This document shows, one piece after another, positions 30,553 through 39,746 of a stretch of DNA of 64,000 bases. The stretch spans positions 1 to 64,000 of IMG/VR virus record IMGVR_UViG_3300030333_008459; one strand, 5' to 3'. Position numbers and translations under genes: made by a program. The notes under the pieces are model-generated. The model made no database searches. It had not been told where the DNA came from and was given only the letters and a program-made list of their open reading frames with translations. Source of the stretch: a virus. Every line of letters begins with the position of its first letter. The first letter of the stretch is position 1.

Positions 30553-31443
30553 TTAAAGATGTAGGCTTTTATACCAGTTAATAGTTTTCTCTAAACCCTT
30601 TTTAAGAGGTCGTAGTAGGTTTAAGTCGGAAGTCTTGTTAATATCCAAAAGTTTAGACTTTACCCCTACATATTTACTTAGATCGTGCTCTATAAGGTTA
30701 TGATCATAGTTGTATAGCTCACAAACATATTTAGCAAAATCATTTATAGAGTGATCTTCCCCAGCACCCAAATTAAATATTTCGTTGTTCTGTCCAAGTA
30801 GATTAATCATTGTCTGACAAGCATCCTCTACATATATCAGCTCTCTCCTAGCTGTGCCATCACCCCATATGACAAATTTTTTATCATCGTATTTGGCTTT
30901 GTGGCAGTTTTTTATAAAATCGAAAATAAAATGATTGTCATTTTCTTCAAAATTAGGGCCATATAAAGTAGAGGGAACAAAATAAAGCCATTTCAAGCCA
31001 TATTGTTCTGCGTAAGATTTTAAACCCACCAATAGCATTCTTTTAGTCATCGCGTAGGTATATAAACCCTCATCAGGTTGGCCCTTTAAATAATTATCTT
31101 CTGTGAGCGGAAGTTCGGGGGAGTAAGAACAGCTAGTCCCCATTGCTATCATCTTTGCTTGTCTCTGATGGTCGTTCCAATATTTTAAAATATTAGAATT
31201 TATTCTTTGATTAATTTCAAATTGCTCACCCTTATGGTGCAAACAATAATCTCCCGCTTTTGTGTGCGCGGCTAAATGAAAAATATAATCAAATTTTATA
31301 GAATTATAAATGTGCAGGTTCTTATCGCACATTAAATTGCCAACCTGAGTATTGGAAAAATGAAGCTCCCACCCTTTTGCTTCTAAGATTTCCACTAAAT
31401 GGCGACCCAAAAAACCACTACATCCTGTAACTAGAATTTTCAT
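30553..31443 (-). CDS. NAD-dependent epimerase/reductase (GDP-fucose-synthase-like SDR)
   Basis: 296 residues, extended SDR. ILVTGCSGFLGRHLVEIL binds NADP, AMGTSCSYSPELP carries the Ser site and YTYAMTKRMLLVG the YxxxK pair. VPSTLYGPNFEENDNHFIFD and the late VIWGDGTARRELIYVEDACQ are strongly reminiscent of GDP-L-fucose synthase (Fcl) and of GDP-6-deoxy-heptose reductases. Together with gmd it could finish a GDP-linked deoxysugar. Starts at TAATG with its upstream neighbour. Confidence 0.8.
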   Translation of the reverse strand: MKILVTGCSGFLGRHLVEILEAKGWELHFSNTQVGNLMCDKNLHIYNSIKFDYIFHLAAHTKAGDYCLHHKGEQFEINQRINSNILKYWNDHQRQAKMIAMGTSCSYSPELPLTEDNYLKGQPDEGLYTYAMTKRMLLVGLKSYAEQYGLKWLYFVPSTLYGPNFEENDNHFIFDFIKNCHKAKYDDKKFVIWGDGTARRELIYVEDACQTMINLLGQNNEIFNLGAGEDHSINDFAKYVCELYNYDHNLIEHDLSKYVGVKSKLLDINKTSDLNLLRPLKKGLEKTINWYKSLHL

Positions 31444-32273
31444 TAGTTTCTACCCATGAAATACCTTCTCACAAAGGTATAGCTTTTGTCTTCTTTAATG
31501 GCTCTCCAAATAGATAGCCATATTTCTGCATTAACACGGGCCATATCGCTATCAGCTGTAAACTCTAGGCCATATTTTTTCTTTCGAAGCCATATATCAG
31601 CACCTTCAGTGACGCTTCCTTCGAAACCTCTGATGCCGCAAGCGTGATGATAAACTATATCGCCATAAATGCCGAAACAAACTCTATGAGCGTCAAACTC
31701 GTTTGTTCTGTTAAGCTCTTTAAGTGTTAAGTTAGCGGCGTTTATTCTGTCCAACATTCCTCTTTGCGGATTTTGATAAGGATGGTGAGAAAGGTGGGGA
31801 TGTGAGTGTATTGTCCAAGCTAGATTGTTTAGTTGCCATGTTTTTTTTGTGGTGGCGAAAAAACATAAATGAGGGATTTCATGATAATCATGACTATGAT
31901 GGTAATTTTCTCTCATTACTACCGCTGTTATATCGTGTGTAGCTAAGTTTTCTTTTACAGCATTTTGCCAATTTTTGTCGCATGGAAATGCATCACAGTC
32001 TAAAAATACAATTATGTCATCATCTGTTAATTGAGAGCTGATGGTTTCGACAGCTTTATTTACTTGGTCGTAATGTTCTCCATCTATGGCACGGTAAAAT
32101 CTATAATTAGGATAATATTTATCTAAATTAGAAATATCCTCGTCTGACTTATTTAAATTCTTATCTAAAAAACAATGAACGGTATAAGCTCTAGCGTCTG
32201 TGTATTTTTGAAGGTGCTGCGCCTGAACTTCAAGCCAGTCATCTCTTCCAAATATATTTGTTATTATGTGCAT
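31443..32273 (-). CDS. Putative glycosyltransferase (GT-A-like)
   Basis: 276 residues. The central IIVFLDCDAFPCDKNW segment (about 95-110) looks like a GT-A strand with a DxD motif. A histidine-rich stretch (ENYHHSHDYHEIPHLCFF, HSHPHLSHHPYQNP) follows and might bind metal. The C-terminus is basic. It is probably a glycosyltransferase of the sugar island, but I do not recognise a named family. Overlaps the SDR gene by one base. Confidence 0.55.
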   Translation of the reverse strand: MHIITNIFGRDDWLEVQAQHLQKYTDARAYTVHCFLDKNLNKSDEDISNLDKYYPNYRFYRAIDGEHYDQVNKAVETISSQLTDDDIIVFLDCDAFPCDKNWQNAVKENLATHDITAVVMRENYHHSHDYHEIPHLCFFATTKKTWQLNNLAWTIHSHPHLSHHPYQNPQRGMLDRINAANLTLKELNRTNEFDAHRVCFGIYGDIVYHHACGIRGFEGSVTEGADIWLRKKKYGLEFTADSDMARVNAEIWLSIWRAIKEDKSYTFVRRYFMGRN

Positions 32274-32279
32274 ATATTT

Positions 32280-33026
32280 TTATCCTATCCACTCTACATC
32301 AGAGCTTTTTAATAAATCATTAGATGTCCATCCATTTTTTAGGGAAATTAGAGGGTTGTTTGTTTCTTTGCAAAATGTCATAAAAAACCCAAAAAGAGAA
32401 GAAAAGTATTTATAGCTAAGGCTTACGTCTTTATAGCCTTTTAGCTCTAAATATCTAAGAACAAGTTTAAATTCAGCAGGAATATAAATTGGAGTATCTT
32501 CGTAAGGTAATGACCAAAAATTTATCATTTCATCTATTGGCCCCAAGTTGGCGAAGTCGGCAATGTAATTGTAGTCGTTTACATCCTCGACTAAAGCAGA
32601 ATACCTTTCTTGTATCCAAGGTATTAATCCTCCATAATGTTGGGTAATTGGTATGCATTTATCTGTATGCTTACAATAAGCCATTTGATGAATGCGGTCA
32701 TCAAATTTATATGTGTCTATAAATTCTTTTGGATCTGTAAAAATTAAATCTGATCTTATTTTGATAACGTGGGTTGCCCCTAAAGCCTTAGCTAAATGCA
32801 GCCCACTAACTGTAGAATTTATCTGTAAATTAACATTTCCATAACCAGCATATGCAGGAGCAGGAGACTTAGCGAGCGTAACATTAGAATTATTTATATC
32901 TTTAAGGTCATTAATGGAAGCGCTAGCTTCGGTTGACCATATAACATTTTCTACATCGCGGACATTATCTAAAACTTCCCGACAATATTTAGTGTGACCC
33001 TGTATTAATAAATATATTTTTTTCAT
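32280..33026 (-). CDS. WavE-like LPS biosynthesis glycosyltransferase
   Basis: 248 residues. The block GNVNLQINSTVSGLHLAKAL followed by GATHVIKIRSDLIF is characteristic of the WavE family, named after an LPS core gene of Vibrio cholerae. RSD serves as the DxD-like site. It presumably adds a sugar to a polysaccharide at the inner membrane, though no membrane segment is seen. Six bases separate it from the next gene. Confidence 0.75.
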   Translation of the reverse strand: MKKIYLLIQGHTKYCREVLDNVRDVENVIWSTEASASINDLKDINNSNVTLAKSPAPAYAGYGNVNLQINSTVSGLHLAKALGATHVIKIRSDLIFTDPKEFIDTYKFDDRIHQMAYCKHTDKCIPITQHYGGLIPWIQERYSALVEDVNDYNYIADFANLGPIDEMINFWSLPYEDTPIYIPAEFKLVLRYLELKGYKDVSLSYKYFSSLFGFFMTFCKETNNPLISLKNGWTSNDLLKSSDVEWIG

Positions 33027-33036
33027 TATGACAGCG

Positions 33037-34242
33037 TTATACTATTCTAATCTCAGGAAACGGGACAATAAATTTGACCCCAGTTTCAAGTAAGTCTTTG
33101 TTCTTTTTAAATACCTCCCCTGCAAAGTTGTGAGCTAATAATAAATAATAATCAGGTGTATCTTCAAGAGACTCTCTCGTTATGGGAATATGACTTTGAG
33201 GCAAATATAGTCCGACTTTCAAATCGTTAACTTCAACACATTTATCTATTAAGGTATTATCAATATCAAAGTAATTCAACAATGTATTACCCTTGGCAGG
33301 AGCACCATATGCGTAAATTTTAGCATTAGGATTTTCAGATTTTATCTTTATCAGTAAATCCTTTAATTCATTTTTTTTAGATTTTATTTTCTCAGCAAAA
33401 TTAAGGAAAGCTTCTCTGTTATACTTTTTGTCTTTTTGTAACCAGCCTTTACAGCGGGTGGTCTCTTCAAAAACTGGAGTCTTGGAAATCTTAGCGATGA
33501 TACTACCGCTGTGGATGTCGCTGTAATAGGCATCAAAAAGACTAAACCCATAAGGTTCTAGCAGATTTTTCAAGCTCTGAAGGGTATAAAAGCAAAGATG
33601 CTCATGATAAATTCCATCAAAATTTAACTTTTCCACCATAGTCCCAGCATACATAAATTGCACTACGAAAACACCATCATCTGACAAGGCTTTTTTGATT
33701 CCCCTTATGACGCTATGAAGCTGTTCTAAATGAAAAAAGACACCAGAAGCGTTGATTAGTTTTACTTTGTTTTCTAGATTATGGTTATCAATCAAATCCT
33801 CATTAAAGAAATCATTGATTGTGGGAACTCCTGACTTGATAGCTAACTCGGATATATTGTCAGCCGATTCCACGTTTAGAACGTTTTTTAAACCAGCTTT
33901 TTTATATTGCAATAATTGAGTCCCATCATTGCCTCCGATGTCGAGAATTAAATCATCGGACTTAAGGTCGAATTGTGTTTTGTTTTCTAAGGCTAGTTCA
34001 TAAAAGTGTTTAGAAAGAGAAGAGGTCGTAGAAGAAACGTAAGTGTGATTTTTGAACATTACTTCTTTCGGGACCGTGTAGTTTAATTGTAGAAGCTCAC
34101 AGTCATCGCACTGAACTAGGTGAAGAGGATATTTCTCTTCTTTCCCCAAGCGTTCTTTAGTTAAGAAATCATTGCACCAAGGATGATCTCCTAAATTTAA
34201 AATACTGGTAAGATTGGTGCTATTGCAAGATCTACAGTTCAT
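33037..34242 (-). CDS. Sugar C-methyltransferase (SAM-dependent)
   Basis: 401 residues with three parts. An N-terminal zinc site (CRSCNSTNL and QCDDCELLQL) is followed by a Rossmann methyltransferase core (LILDIGGNDGTQLLQYKKAG as SAM-binding motif I and IYHEHLCFYTLQSL). The C-terminal putative binding domain has KIYAYGAPAKGNTLLNYF. This is the architecture of C-methyltransferases that act on keto-deoxysugars (NovU/TylC3-type). It would act on a 4-keto sugar supplied by the gmd-type dehydratases in the cluster. Confidence 0.85.
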   Translation of the reverse strand: MNCRSCNSTNLTSILNLGDHPWCNDFLTKERLGKEEKYPLHLVQCDDCELLQLNYTVPKEVMFKNHTYVSSTTSSLSKHFYELALENKTQFDLKSDDLILDIGGNDGTQLLQYKKAGLKNVLNVESADNISELAIKSGVPTINDFFNEDLIDNHNLENKVKLINASGVFFHLEQLHSVIRGIKKALSDDGVFVVQFMYAGTMVEKLNFDGIYHEHLCFYTLQSLKNLLEPYGFSLFDAYYSDIHSGSIIAKISKTPVFEETTRCKGWLQKDKKYNREAFLNFAEKIKSKKNELKDLLIKIKSENPNAKIYAYGAPAKGNTLLNYFDIDNTLIDKCVEVNDLKVGLYLPQSHIPITRESLEDTPDYYLLLAHNFAGEVFKKNKDLLETGVKFIVPFPEIRIV

Positions 34243-35173
34243 TTTTCTCTATATACTTAATTAAACGATCACAAGTGTAATTTTCAACAGAATGATCAAA
34301 AGAGTCCTCCATCATATCCTTGTAATTGCTCCAATTGGATAGAATCTCGGTTATTTTTAATCTAAGATCATCTTCGTTGTCAAAATAAATAAAATGTTTA
34401 TCAGGATTATACCACTGTTCAACAACATTCCAATGGTCTCGTTCGACTAAATTTACTGTTTTAGCCAAAGAAGCCTCTATAAAGCGAGATTTTAATTGAG
34501 GCAGTATGCCCTCAGAATCCACATGAGAGAACGCGATATTTTGACTCCAAGAAGGCTGGCTTTTTATGTAATGCAAATCTACTTCGTTTCGGATAGGAAA
34601 ATTATTATAGCATACTGATATTTTACATTCAGATATTTTTTGCATTTTCTCCTGATGTGTTAAATTTAAATCAGTAGCGTGGGGAATACAGGCTTGAGTC
34701 AAAGGATTGATGCCATGAGTCATGGTCATGTAGCGATAATTAAAGTTGCTTAATAAATTCAACATTCCTAGATACTTGCGCCCATGAATGCCACCGTGGT
34801 AACAAACGTCATATTTTTTTTCAGTATGTTCTGGAATATATCTTGAGTGAAACGGATACCAAACTTTTTGATACTTGTCGGTATTTTTAATTTTGTTAAG
34901 CCATTCTGCCGTAAAAGGACAAATAGAATAAATTGAATCAAACCTGTCTTCACAGTTTATATCGTAAGGGCCGCAAAACTCCGTAGGAGGGACCACGTTC
35001 AGATATATGTTCTTTGAGTGTTTAGATAGTAAATCGGAATGAGCTTGGTTGCAAATAAATGTATAACCATAATAAAGAGCGGTTGATATATCCTCTGATT
35101 GAAAATCTTCTAGGTCAAAGTAGTTAGTGTTTGTCCCTTTTATTTCGACAGAAAGATCTTTATATATTTTCAT
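34232..35173 (-). CDS. GT-B-type glycosyltransferase
   Basis: 313 residues. The C-terminal half has the look of CgeB- or group-1-like glycosyltransferases: CKISVCYNNFPIRNEVDLHY, PQLKSRFIEASLAKTVNLVE (donor-binding region) and YNPDKHFIYFDNEDDLRLKI. The last motif is typical of surface-glycan glycosyltransferases. The N-terminal half is less familiar. Donor and acceptor are unknown. Overlaps its neighbours by 11 bases and one base. Confidence 0.65.
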   Translation of the reverse strand: MKIYKDLSVEIKGTNTNYFDLEDFQSEDISTALYYGYTFICNQAHSDLLSKHSKNIYLNVVPPTEFCGPYDINCEDRFDSIYSICPFTAEWLNKIKNTDKYQKVWYPFHSRYIPEHTEKKYDVCYHGGIHGRKYLGMLNLLSNFNYRYMTMTHGINPLTQACIPHATDLNLTHQEKMQKISECKISVCYNNFPIRNEVDLHYIKSQPSWSQNIAFSHVDSEGILPQLKSRFIEASLAKTVNLVERDHWNVVEQWYNPDKHFIYFDNEDDLRLKITEILSNWSNYKDMMEDSFDHSVENYTCDRLIKYIEKNEL

Positions 35174-35958
35174 TAAAAAATCCCCCTTTCACAAGGGTTT
35201 ATTTTATACTTTAAAATAAGAGGAAACAACTCTTTATAATATTCTTTCAGGTTCCACTTACCTTTAACAACAGCTGAAGCGGTATAAGGAAATACATGAG
35301 AATCGTAATGACAATCCCCGCGTAAAGGCTCTTTGTTATAAGCAACCACGCCCTGTAAATTTAAATTTTTGCAGACTTCATTTGCTTCTACCTCAAAATG
35401 ACCGCCTAAAACTCCTTTTTGTCCGATATGAAGATTTGGCCCCAATTCGTGGATTTTTTCAAGAGTCTTTTTTCTCCATATCCCTGCTGTTTGGCTATAA
35501 AAAAACGGTTGATCATGAGACAAATAAAAAAGGTCGTTAGAAAGTTTTTTAGGAGTAATGTTTGGCCCCCTAGTAAACCTTATAAAAGAAAGATCTTGAT
35601 TCTCCTCCAATATTTTTAAATAGTTAGAAATTTTTGACAAATTAACTGCGTCATACAAAATATAATCTTCATTTAAATAAAGAATAAAATCTTCTTTTAC
35701 TTCTTTAAGAGACTCTAAATACTGCACTCTAAAACAGTCGTCCTTATTGTATAAAACTGCTTTATACCTTGTGGAAAGCCCAAGTGAATTATCAGTAAAA
35801 ACATAACTTGTTCCAATGAACCCTTGTTCCATGCTTGGTTCTAAAAAGTGTTTTTCAAGTTGACCAAAAAAGATTGGCCACAGATCAGAACTTGAAGAGT
35901 GGGTGTTTATAACAACAGATAGAGATGAAAACATTTTATTGGTTTTTGAATATTTCAA
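35173..35958 (-). CDS. GT-A-type glycosyltransferase-like protein
   Basis: 261 residues. LSVVINTHSSSSDLWPIF is a GT2-like opening strand. EDFILYLNEDYILYDA carries NED in place of a DxD motif. YSQTAGIWRKKTLEKI and GGHFEVEANEVCKNL resemble the acceptor side of capsule glycosyltransferases. The product may act on the same glycan as the neighbouring genes. Family not certain. Confidence 0.55.
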   Translation of the reverse strand: MKYSKTNKMFSSLSVVINTHSSSSDLWPIFFGQLEKHFLEPSMEQGFIGTSYVFTDNSLGLSTRYKAVLYNKDDCFRVQYLESLKEVKEDFILYLNEDYILYDAVNLSKISNYLKILEENQDLSFIRFTRGPNITPKKLSNDLFYLSHDQPFFYSQTAGIWRKKTLEKIHELGPNLHIGQKGVLGGHFEVEANEVCKNLNLQGVVAYNKEPLRGDCHYDSHVFPYTASAVVKGKWNLKEYYKELFPLILKYKINPCERGIF

Positions 35959-36538
35959 AAGTTGTTAAGTCCCTATAGTCTGGTTCTTCAATTTGGTCTG
36001 CCGCATGTTTGGGGTAAACATTTAAAAGCATCATTCCCCTCGCCGCCCATTCAGGCGTTATATAAGAATTGTATCCTAAAAAATCAGGCTGATCTAGACT
36101 GTAAGGTGTTTTTTCGTCTCGACCAGACCACCTTAGCTTTTTCAAAGCTTTGTATATTTTAAAATCATCTGTTAAAATAGCTCCACCTTTGCCTATTTTA
36201 AGAGGCTTTTTGATGCCAAAAGATAAACACATCATGGTCCCTTCTATATACATGTTTGATGTCAGTCTTTTAGCGGCATCATAAATAGGATAAGGTTTTA
36301 ATTGATAAATGCCATGCCATTTTACATCCTCAAACTTAACCTCGCCACCCGCTTGGATAATAGATTGAGGCACAGAAATATAAGTTCTTTTGGGGATTGT
36401 AACTTCTTTTACTTTTAAATAATCACAACACAGTTTTAAAGCGTTAGTGCAGTTATCACACACCACCGCAAACGGAGCGCCTGTGTATTCCGCTAGATTT
36501 TCTTCGAACATACCTACTATTTTTTGTGGGTCGTTCAT
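35936..36538 (-). CDS. Short DegT/DnrJ-type aminotransferase-like protein
   Basis: 200 residues from the ATG at 36538, which overlaps the stop of the GNAT gene (ATGA); a start further upstream would lie inside that gene. YTGAPFAVVCDNCTNALKL and PKRTYISVPQSIIQAGGEVK match the PLP-dependent DegT fold. LSFGIKKPLKIGKGGAIL contains the S-F-x-x-x-K motif with the PLP-binding lysine. Usual enzymes have about 370 residues; the C-terminal domain is missing. It may be a compact aminotransferase or a remnant. Coupling to a GNAT gene suggests an amino-N-acetyl sugar. Confidence 0.7.
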   Translation of the reverse strand: MNDPQKIVGMFEENLAEYTGAPFAVVCDNCTNALKLCCDYLKVKEVTIPKRTYISVPQSIIQAGGEVKFEDVKWHGIYQLKPYPIYDAAKRLTSNMYIEGTMMCLSFGIKKPLKIGKGGAILTDDFKIYKALKKLRWSGRDEKTPYSLDQPDFLGYNSYITPEWAARGMMLLNVYPKHAADQIEEPDYRDLTTFEIFKNQ

Positions 36539-36909
36539 CTCTCTAAAATATAATATTTCTTTTTGAAGCCACAAGACTCAAAAAGAGCGATACTTTTCGA
36601 ATTTTTAATTTTTACTTTAGCAAAAGCCTCGGGGTGTTTTTCTATAAATTTACTCAACATAAACTTGCCGACACCTTTTTTTTGATGGCTTTTAATAATT
36701 GCTATCCGTATATCTTTATCAACGCTTCCTATGAATCCTATCGGGACTTTCTCTTCTAAACAAATTAGGTAATTTGAATTGTTTTTACGCATGAATTTTT
36801 CATGCTCATAAAAGCCTATGTTTTTTTGAGATACAAAACCCTCCTTAAGTTCATTCCTTAAGGAAAGAACAAAATCCCAGTATTTTTCTTCGCAGGGGAC
36901 TAACTCCAT
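36535..36909 (-). CDS. GNAT-family N-acetyltransferase (sugar amine type)
   Basis: 124 residues. IRIAIIKSHQKKGVGKFMLS holds the acetyl-CoA-binding Q-K-K-G-V-G motif, and NSKSIALFESCGFKK the typical C-terminal pattern. The size and the coupling to the aminotransferase-like gene suggest it acetylates an amino sugar, as PseH-like or capsule GNATs do. It overlaps the GT-D gene by 10 bases. Confidence 0.8.
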   Translation of the reverse strand: MELVPCEEKYWDFVLSLRNELKEGFVSQKNIGFYEHEKFMRKNNSNYLICLEEKVPIGFIGSVDKDIRIAIIKSHQKKGVGKFMLSKFIEKHPEAFAKVKIKNSKSIALFESCGFKKKYYILER

Positions 36910-37718
36910 AGGTCTATGTCTTGTGGGGCTGGGTTTTCTGGATTAGACCAGTATGTTTTAAGATAAGTTCTCATCGCTTTCCATCCCTCTAGTTGTAAAT
37001 ATGGTCCTAAAGCTGACCCAATATCCATGTATTGGTTTTTATCAAAGTCTTTATACAGCTCATAACATAAAAAATTACTTAAAGACGCAGCGGCGAATAA
37101 AAACAAATGATTTTCTATGTTGTTTTCTTTTATCCAATGTTTGCAAGCGTCAATTAAATAATAGTCGTCTTTCATGCAATTAGGACCAACAGGAAAGTGT
37201 TTTTTTACTTTAAAGGGTAGCTTGTCAAATTTTGAATTTTTGTTGCTAACAAGAACTACGTTTTTCCCCGCTAATAAAGGAACCACCTCTGAAACAAAAT
37301 GCTTATAGTTGTCATTAATTAACACATTGCTAAATGTAAGGTGTTCATCGTCTCCCTCTTCATACAGATCCTTGCAAAACTGCCAAGAAGAAGAACCATC
37401 TTGACCATTATGGGGTGGTATACCCTTAAAATAATTTTCTTTTCTAAATTTAAAAGCTTCTACAAGCTTGGTGTGCAGGTAAGGGGTTTCTTCGGGAATA
37501 AATTTTTTCTGCTCCTCGTCTTTCTTAAAAGCATATGAAGGTAGCTGGAGAGTTTGCCCTTCATATATGTCTCCTTGGACTAGAATGCCGTCTCCTAAGA
37601 TAAGGGTTTTATTTCTAAGAACAGTTAGCTCACCATCCGAAAATCGAGCAAAACTAAATGGTTTGTCAGACTCTATTAACGTGACTATCTTGTCAAATTC
37701 TCCTTTAAATGTTTTCAT
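36900..37718 (-). CDS. GT-D-fold glycosyltransferase
   Basis: 272 residues from the ATG at 37718 (ATGA with the upstream stop); a GTG further upstream lies inside that gene. FSFARFSDGELTVLRN is the 'RfgDGE' signature of GT-D-fold (DUF1792-type) glycosyltransferases. GKNVVLVSNKNSKF, HLFLFAAASLSNFLCYELY and MDIGSALGPYLQLEG are the other conserved blocks. It adds a hexose to a glycan or glycoprotein in known examples. The assignment is good; the acceptor is unknown. Confidence 0.8.
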   Translation of the reverse strand: MKTFKGEFDKIVTLIESDKPFSFARFSDGELTVLRNKTLILGDGILVQGDIYEGQTLQLPSYAFKKDEEQKKFIPEETPYLHTKLVEAFKFRKENYFKGIPPHNGQDGSSSWQFCKDLYEEGDDEHLTFSNVLINDNYKHFVSEVVPLLAGKNVVLVSNKNSKFDKLPFKVKKHFPVGPNCMKDDYYLIDACKHWIKENNIENHLFLFAAASLSNFLCYELYKDFDKNQYMDIGSALGPYLQLEGWKAMRTYLKTYWSNPENPAPQDIDLWS

Positions 37719-38767
37719 TTGTAATTGTCTTTCGCCCACTCATAAATACGACTTAGAGACTCTTCTAAGTCAATATCAAGAACGTATCCTAATTCTTTTT
37801 GGATCTTCTTAACAGATGGACATCTCCTCTTAGGCTCATGCTTATATACAATTGGAGGCTCTATCAACTCTATCATATTTTTAGTGCCAGAAACCTTTTC
37901 CACTAGTTTGGCCAAGTCTACCATAGAAATTTCATTTTCAGGATTTCCTATATGATATAAAATATCCTTTCCTTGTGTTAAAACTTGAATGCAACCCGCT
38001 AGAAAATCTCCATACCAACAAAAAGTTCTAGTTTGAGTTCCTGGGGCATAAATTCTCATCTTTTCTCCTTTTAGACAGTTCGAAATAAAATTTGGAATTA
38101 CTCTCTTATCGTCTTGTCTGAAATAACCAACAACGTTGAATGGCCTAACTATTTTGCAATCTACGTTAAACTGATCTTTGAAAATATATGAGATTGTTTC
38201 AATATACATTTTTGTTACATCGTAACAAGATCTTTTGTCTAAGGTTTTTGCTGTGGGAGTATAACTCTCATCTGTAGGAATAAACTCTTTAGATGGAGTT
38301 CCTAAAACCTCTGAAGAAGAAAAATTTAATATTTTGGCATTATTGGACAAGGCTGTTTGAAGAAGGTTTTTAGTTCCCTCTGTAGAAACATCCATCGTTT
38401 CAAGGGGATATCTTTCATAATAGTAAGGGCTAGCACATCCACTACAATTAATAATAAAATCTATTTTTTCTTTATAAAGCTTTAGGCTTAAATAACTACT
38501 TGTTAAATCGTGATGTAAATTTATAAGCGTATCATCTTCCAGAAGATCTTTTCTTTCTCTTCCTAAAAAATTATCAAGCGATATAATTCGACACTTATTT
38601 TTAAACTTAAAATGATTTAAAAATAAAAGATATCTTACAAACAAAGCACCCAAAAATCCTGCTCCTCCACAAACCAAAATAGTTTTTCCTTCAAAGGAAT
38701 AACAGTTACTTTCTGTTTTTTTGTATATTTCTTCGAAATCTCTATAGTAGCAGTCTTTAAGTTGCAT
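37715..38767 (-). CDS. NAD-dependent nucleotide-sugar epimerase/decarboxylase (UXS-like SDR)
   Basis: 350 residues, extended SDR. GKTILVCGGAGFLGALFVRY binds NAD. ASPYYYERYPLETMDVSTEG closely resembles the UDP-glucuronate decarboxylase 'ASP..Y...P..T......GT' block. SSSEVLGTP and RSCYDVTKMYIETI hold the Ser and YxxxK sites, and IVRPFNVVGYFRQDDKRVIP resembles the 'iaRifNtyGp' block. Likely activity is on a UDP- or GDP-linked sugar acid or hexose. Overlaps the 2-epimerase gene by 11 bases. Confidence 0.75.
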   Translation of the reverse strand: MQLKDCYYRDFEEIYKKTESNCYSFEGKTILVCGGAGFLGALFVRYLLFLNHFKFKNKCRIISLDNFLGRERKDLLEDDTLINLHHDLTSSYLSLKLYKEKIDFIINCSGCASPYYYERYPLETMDVSTEGTKNLLQTALSNNAKILNFSSSEVLGTPSKEFIPTDESYTPTAKTLDKRSCYDVTKMYIETISYIFKDQFNVDCKIVRPFNVVGYFRQDDKRVIPNFISNCLKGEKMRIYAPGTQTRTFCWYGDFLAGCIQVLTQGKDILYHIGNPENEISMVDLAKLVEKVSGTKNMIELIEPPIVYKHEPKRRCPSVKKIQKELGYVLDIDLEESLSRIYEWAKDNYK

Positions 38768-39746
38768 TGATTATTTCAGCTATTTTTTGAGAAGATTTAC
38801 CGTCACCAAAGGGACAGTCTGAATCTACTTGATAATTATCCTTTAAAGATTCAAAAATTCCAACAAGTTTGTCGGGTGTGCGACACATGACCAAGTGTCC
38901 TGAAGCTTTGCCTTCTGGTCTTTCTGTGCTTTTCCTACAGACAATAACTTTCTTATTCAAAAAACTTCCTTCTTCTTGCAACCCTCCGCTATCACTAATT
39001 ACAAGTTTACATTTGGCTAAAATATCTAATAGAGTATTATGAGGCAATGGGTCTAAAACGTTAACGTGAGATAATAAATGTTTGTAGCGAGAAACGTTTG
39101 GGTTGGGGTGTAGAGGCAAAATAAACTCTAAAGAAGCATTTTCTTTTGCTAGTTTATTAACCTGCTTAAACCACTCTGACATAAATTTGTGATTTTCTCT
39201 TCGATGGAGCGTTACTAATATTTTGTTATCGTATTCACATTTTTCTTTATAAGAAACAAGATTGTCTAAAACTGTATTGCCAACTATATGGCAGTCGCCT
39301 TTGACTAATTCGTGTGAAAGGTGATCTTTAGATAAAGAGGTAGGACAAAAGTTGACATCTGAAATCCTTGAAATCATCTGCCTGTATGCCTCTTCGGGAT
39401 ATGGGTGATCTAGGTTATAACTTCTTAATCCAGCCTCTAAGTAGTAAATTTTCTTATGGTTATGAAATGCAGCCAATGCACACGCAAAAGCTGAAGCTGT
39501 ATCCCCTTGAACTAAAATAGCGTCGAAGTCTCCACTTGGAAACTGGAGCAGACAGTCACTAACTATTTGATCCAATCTTTTGTCTGGGTGAGACGCATGT
39601 ATGTAGACCTTATGATCTGTTTTTATGGATTTTAGTAGATCAGTATGTTGGCCTGTAAACAAAAGCTCATAGTTATCCAATACTTCTAAAAGCGGTTTAA
39701 CCTTAAGCCACTCAGGTCTAGTGCCAAAACATATTAAAATCTTCAT
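38757..39746 (-). CDS. wecB: UDP-N-acetylglucosamine 2-epimerase-like
   Basis: 329 residues. ILICFGTRPEWLKVKPLLEV and ELLFTGQHTDLL are the diagnostic N-terminal motifs. VQGDTASAFACALAAF, YYLEAGLRS, PYPEEAYRQMISRISD and LVISDSGGLQEEG (UDP-binding Glu) follow as in WecB. It converts UDP-GlcNAc to UDP-ManNAc in known examples. Slightly shorter than the usual 370. It provides a ManNAc-type donor for the glycosyltransferases around it. Confidence 0.85.
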   Translation of the reverse strand: MKILICFGTRPEWLKVKPLLEVLDNYELLFTGQHTDLLKSIKTDHKVYIHASHPDKRLDQIVSDCLLQFPSGDFDAILVQGDTASAFACALAAFHNHKKIYYLEAGLRSYNLDHPYPEEAYRQMISRISDVNFCPTSLSKDHLSHELVKGDCHIVGNTVLDNLVSYKEKCEYDNKILVTLHRRENHKFMSEWFKQVNKLAKENASLEFILPLHPNPNVSRYKHLLSHVNVLDPLPHNTLLDILAKCKLVISDSGGLQEEGSFLNKKVIVCRKSTERPEGKASGHLVMCRTPDKLVGIFESLKDNYQVDSDCPFGDGKSSQKIAEIINAT

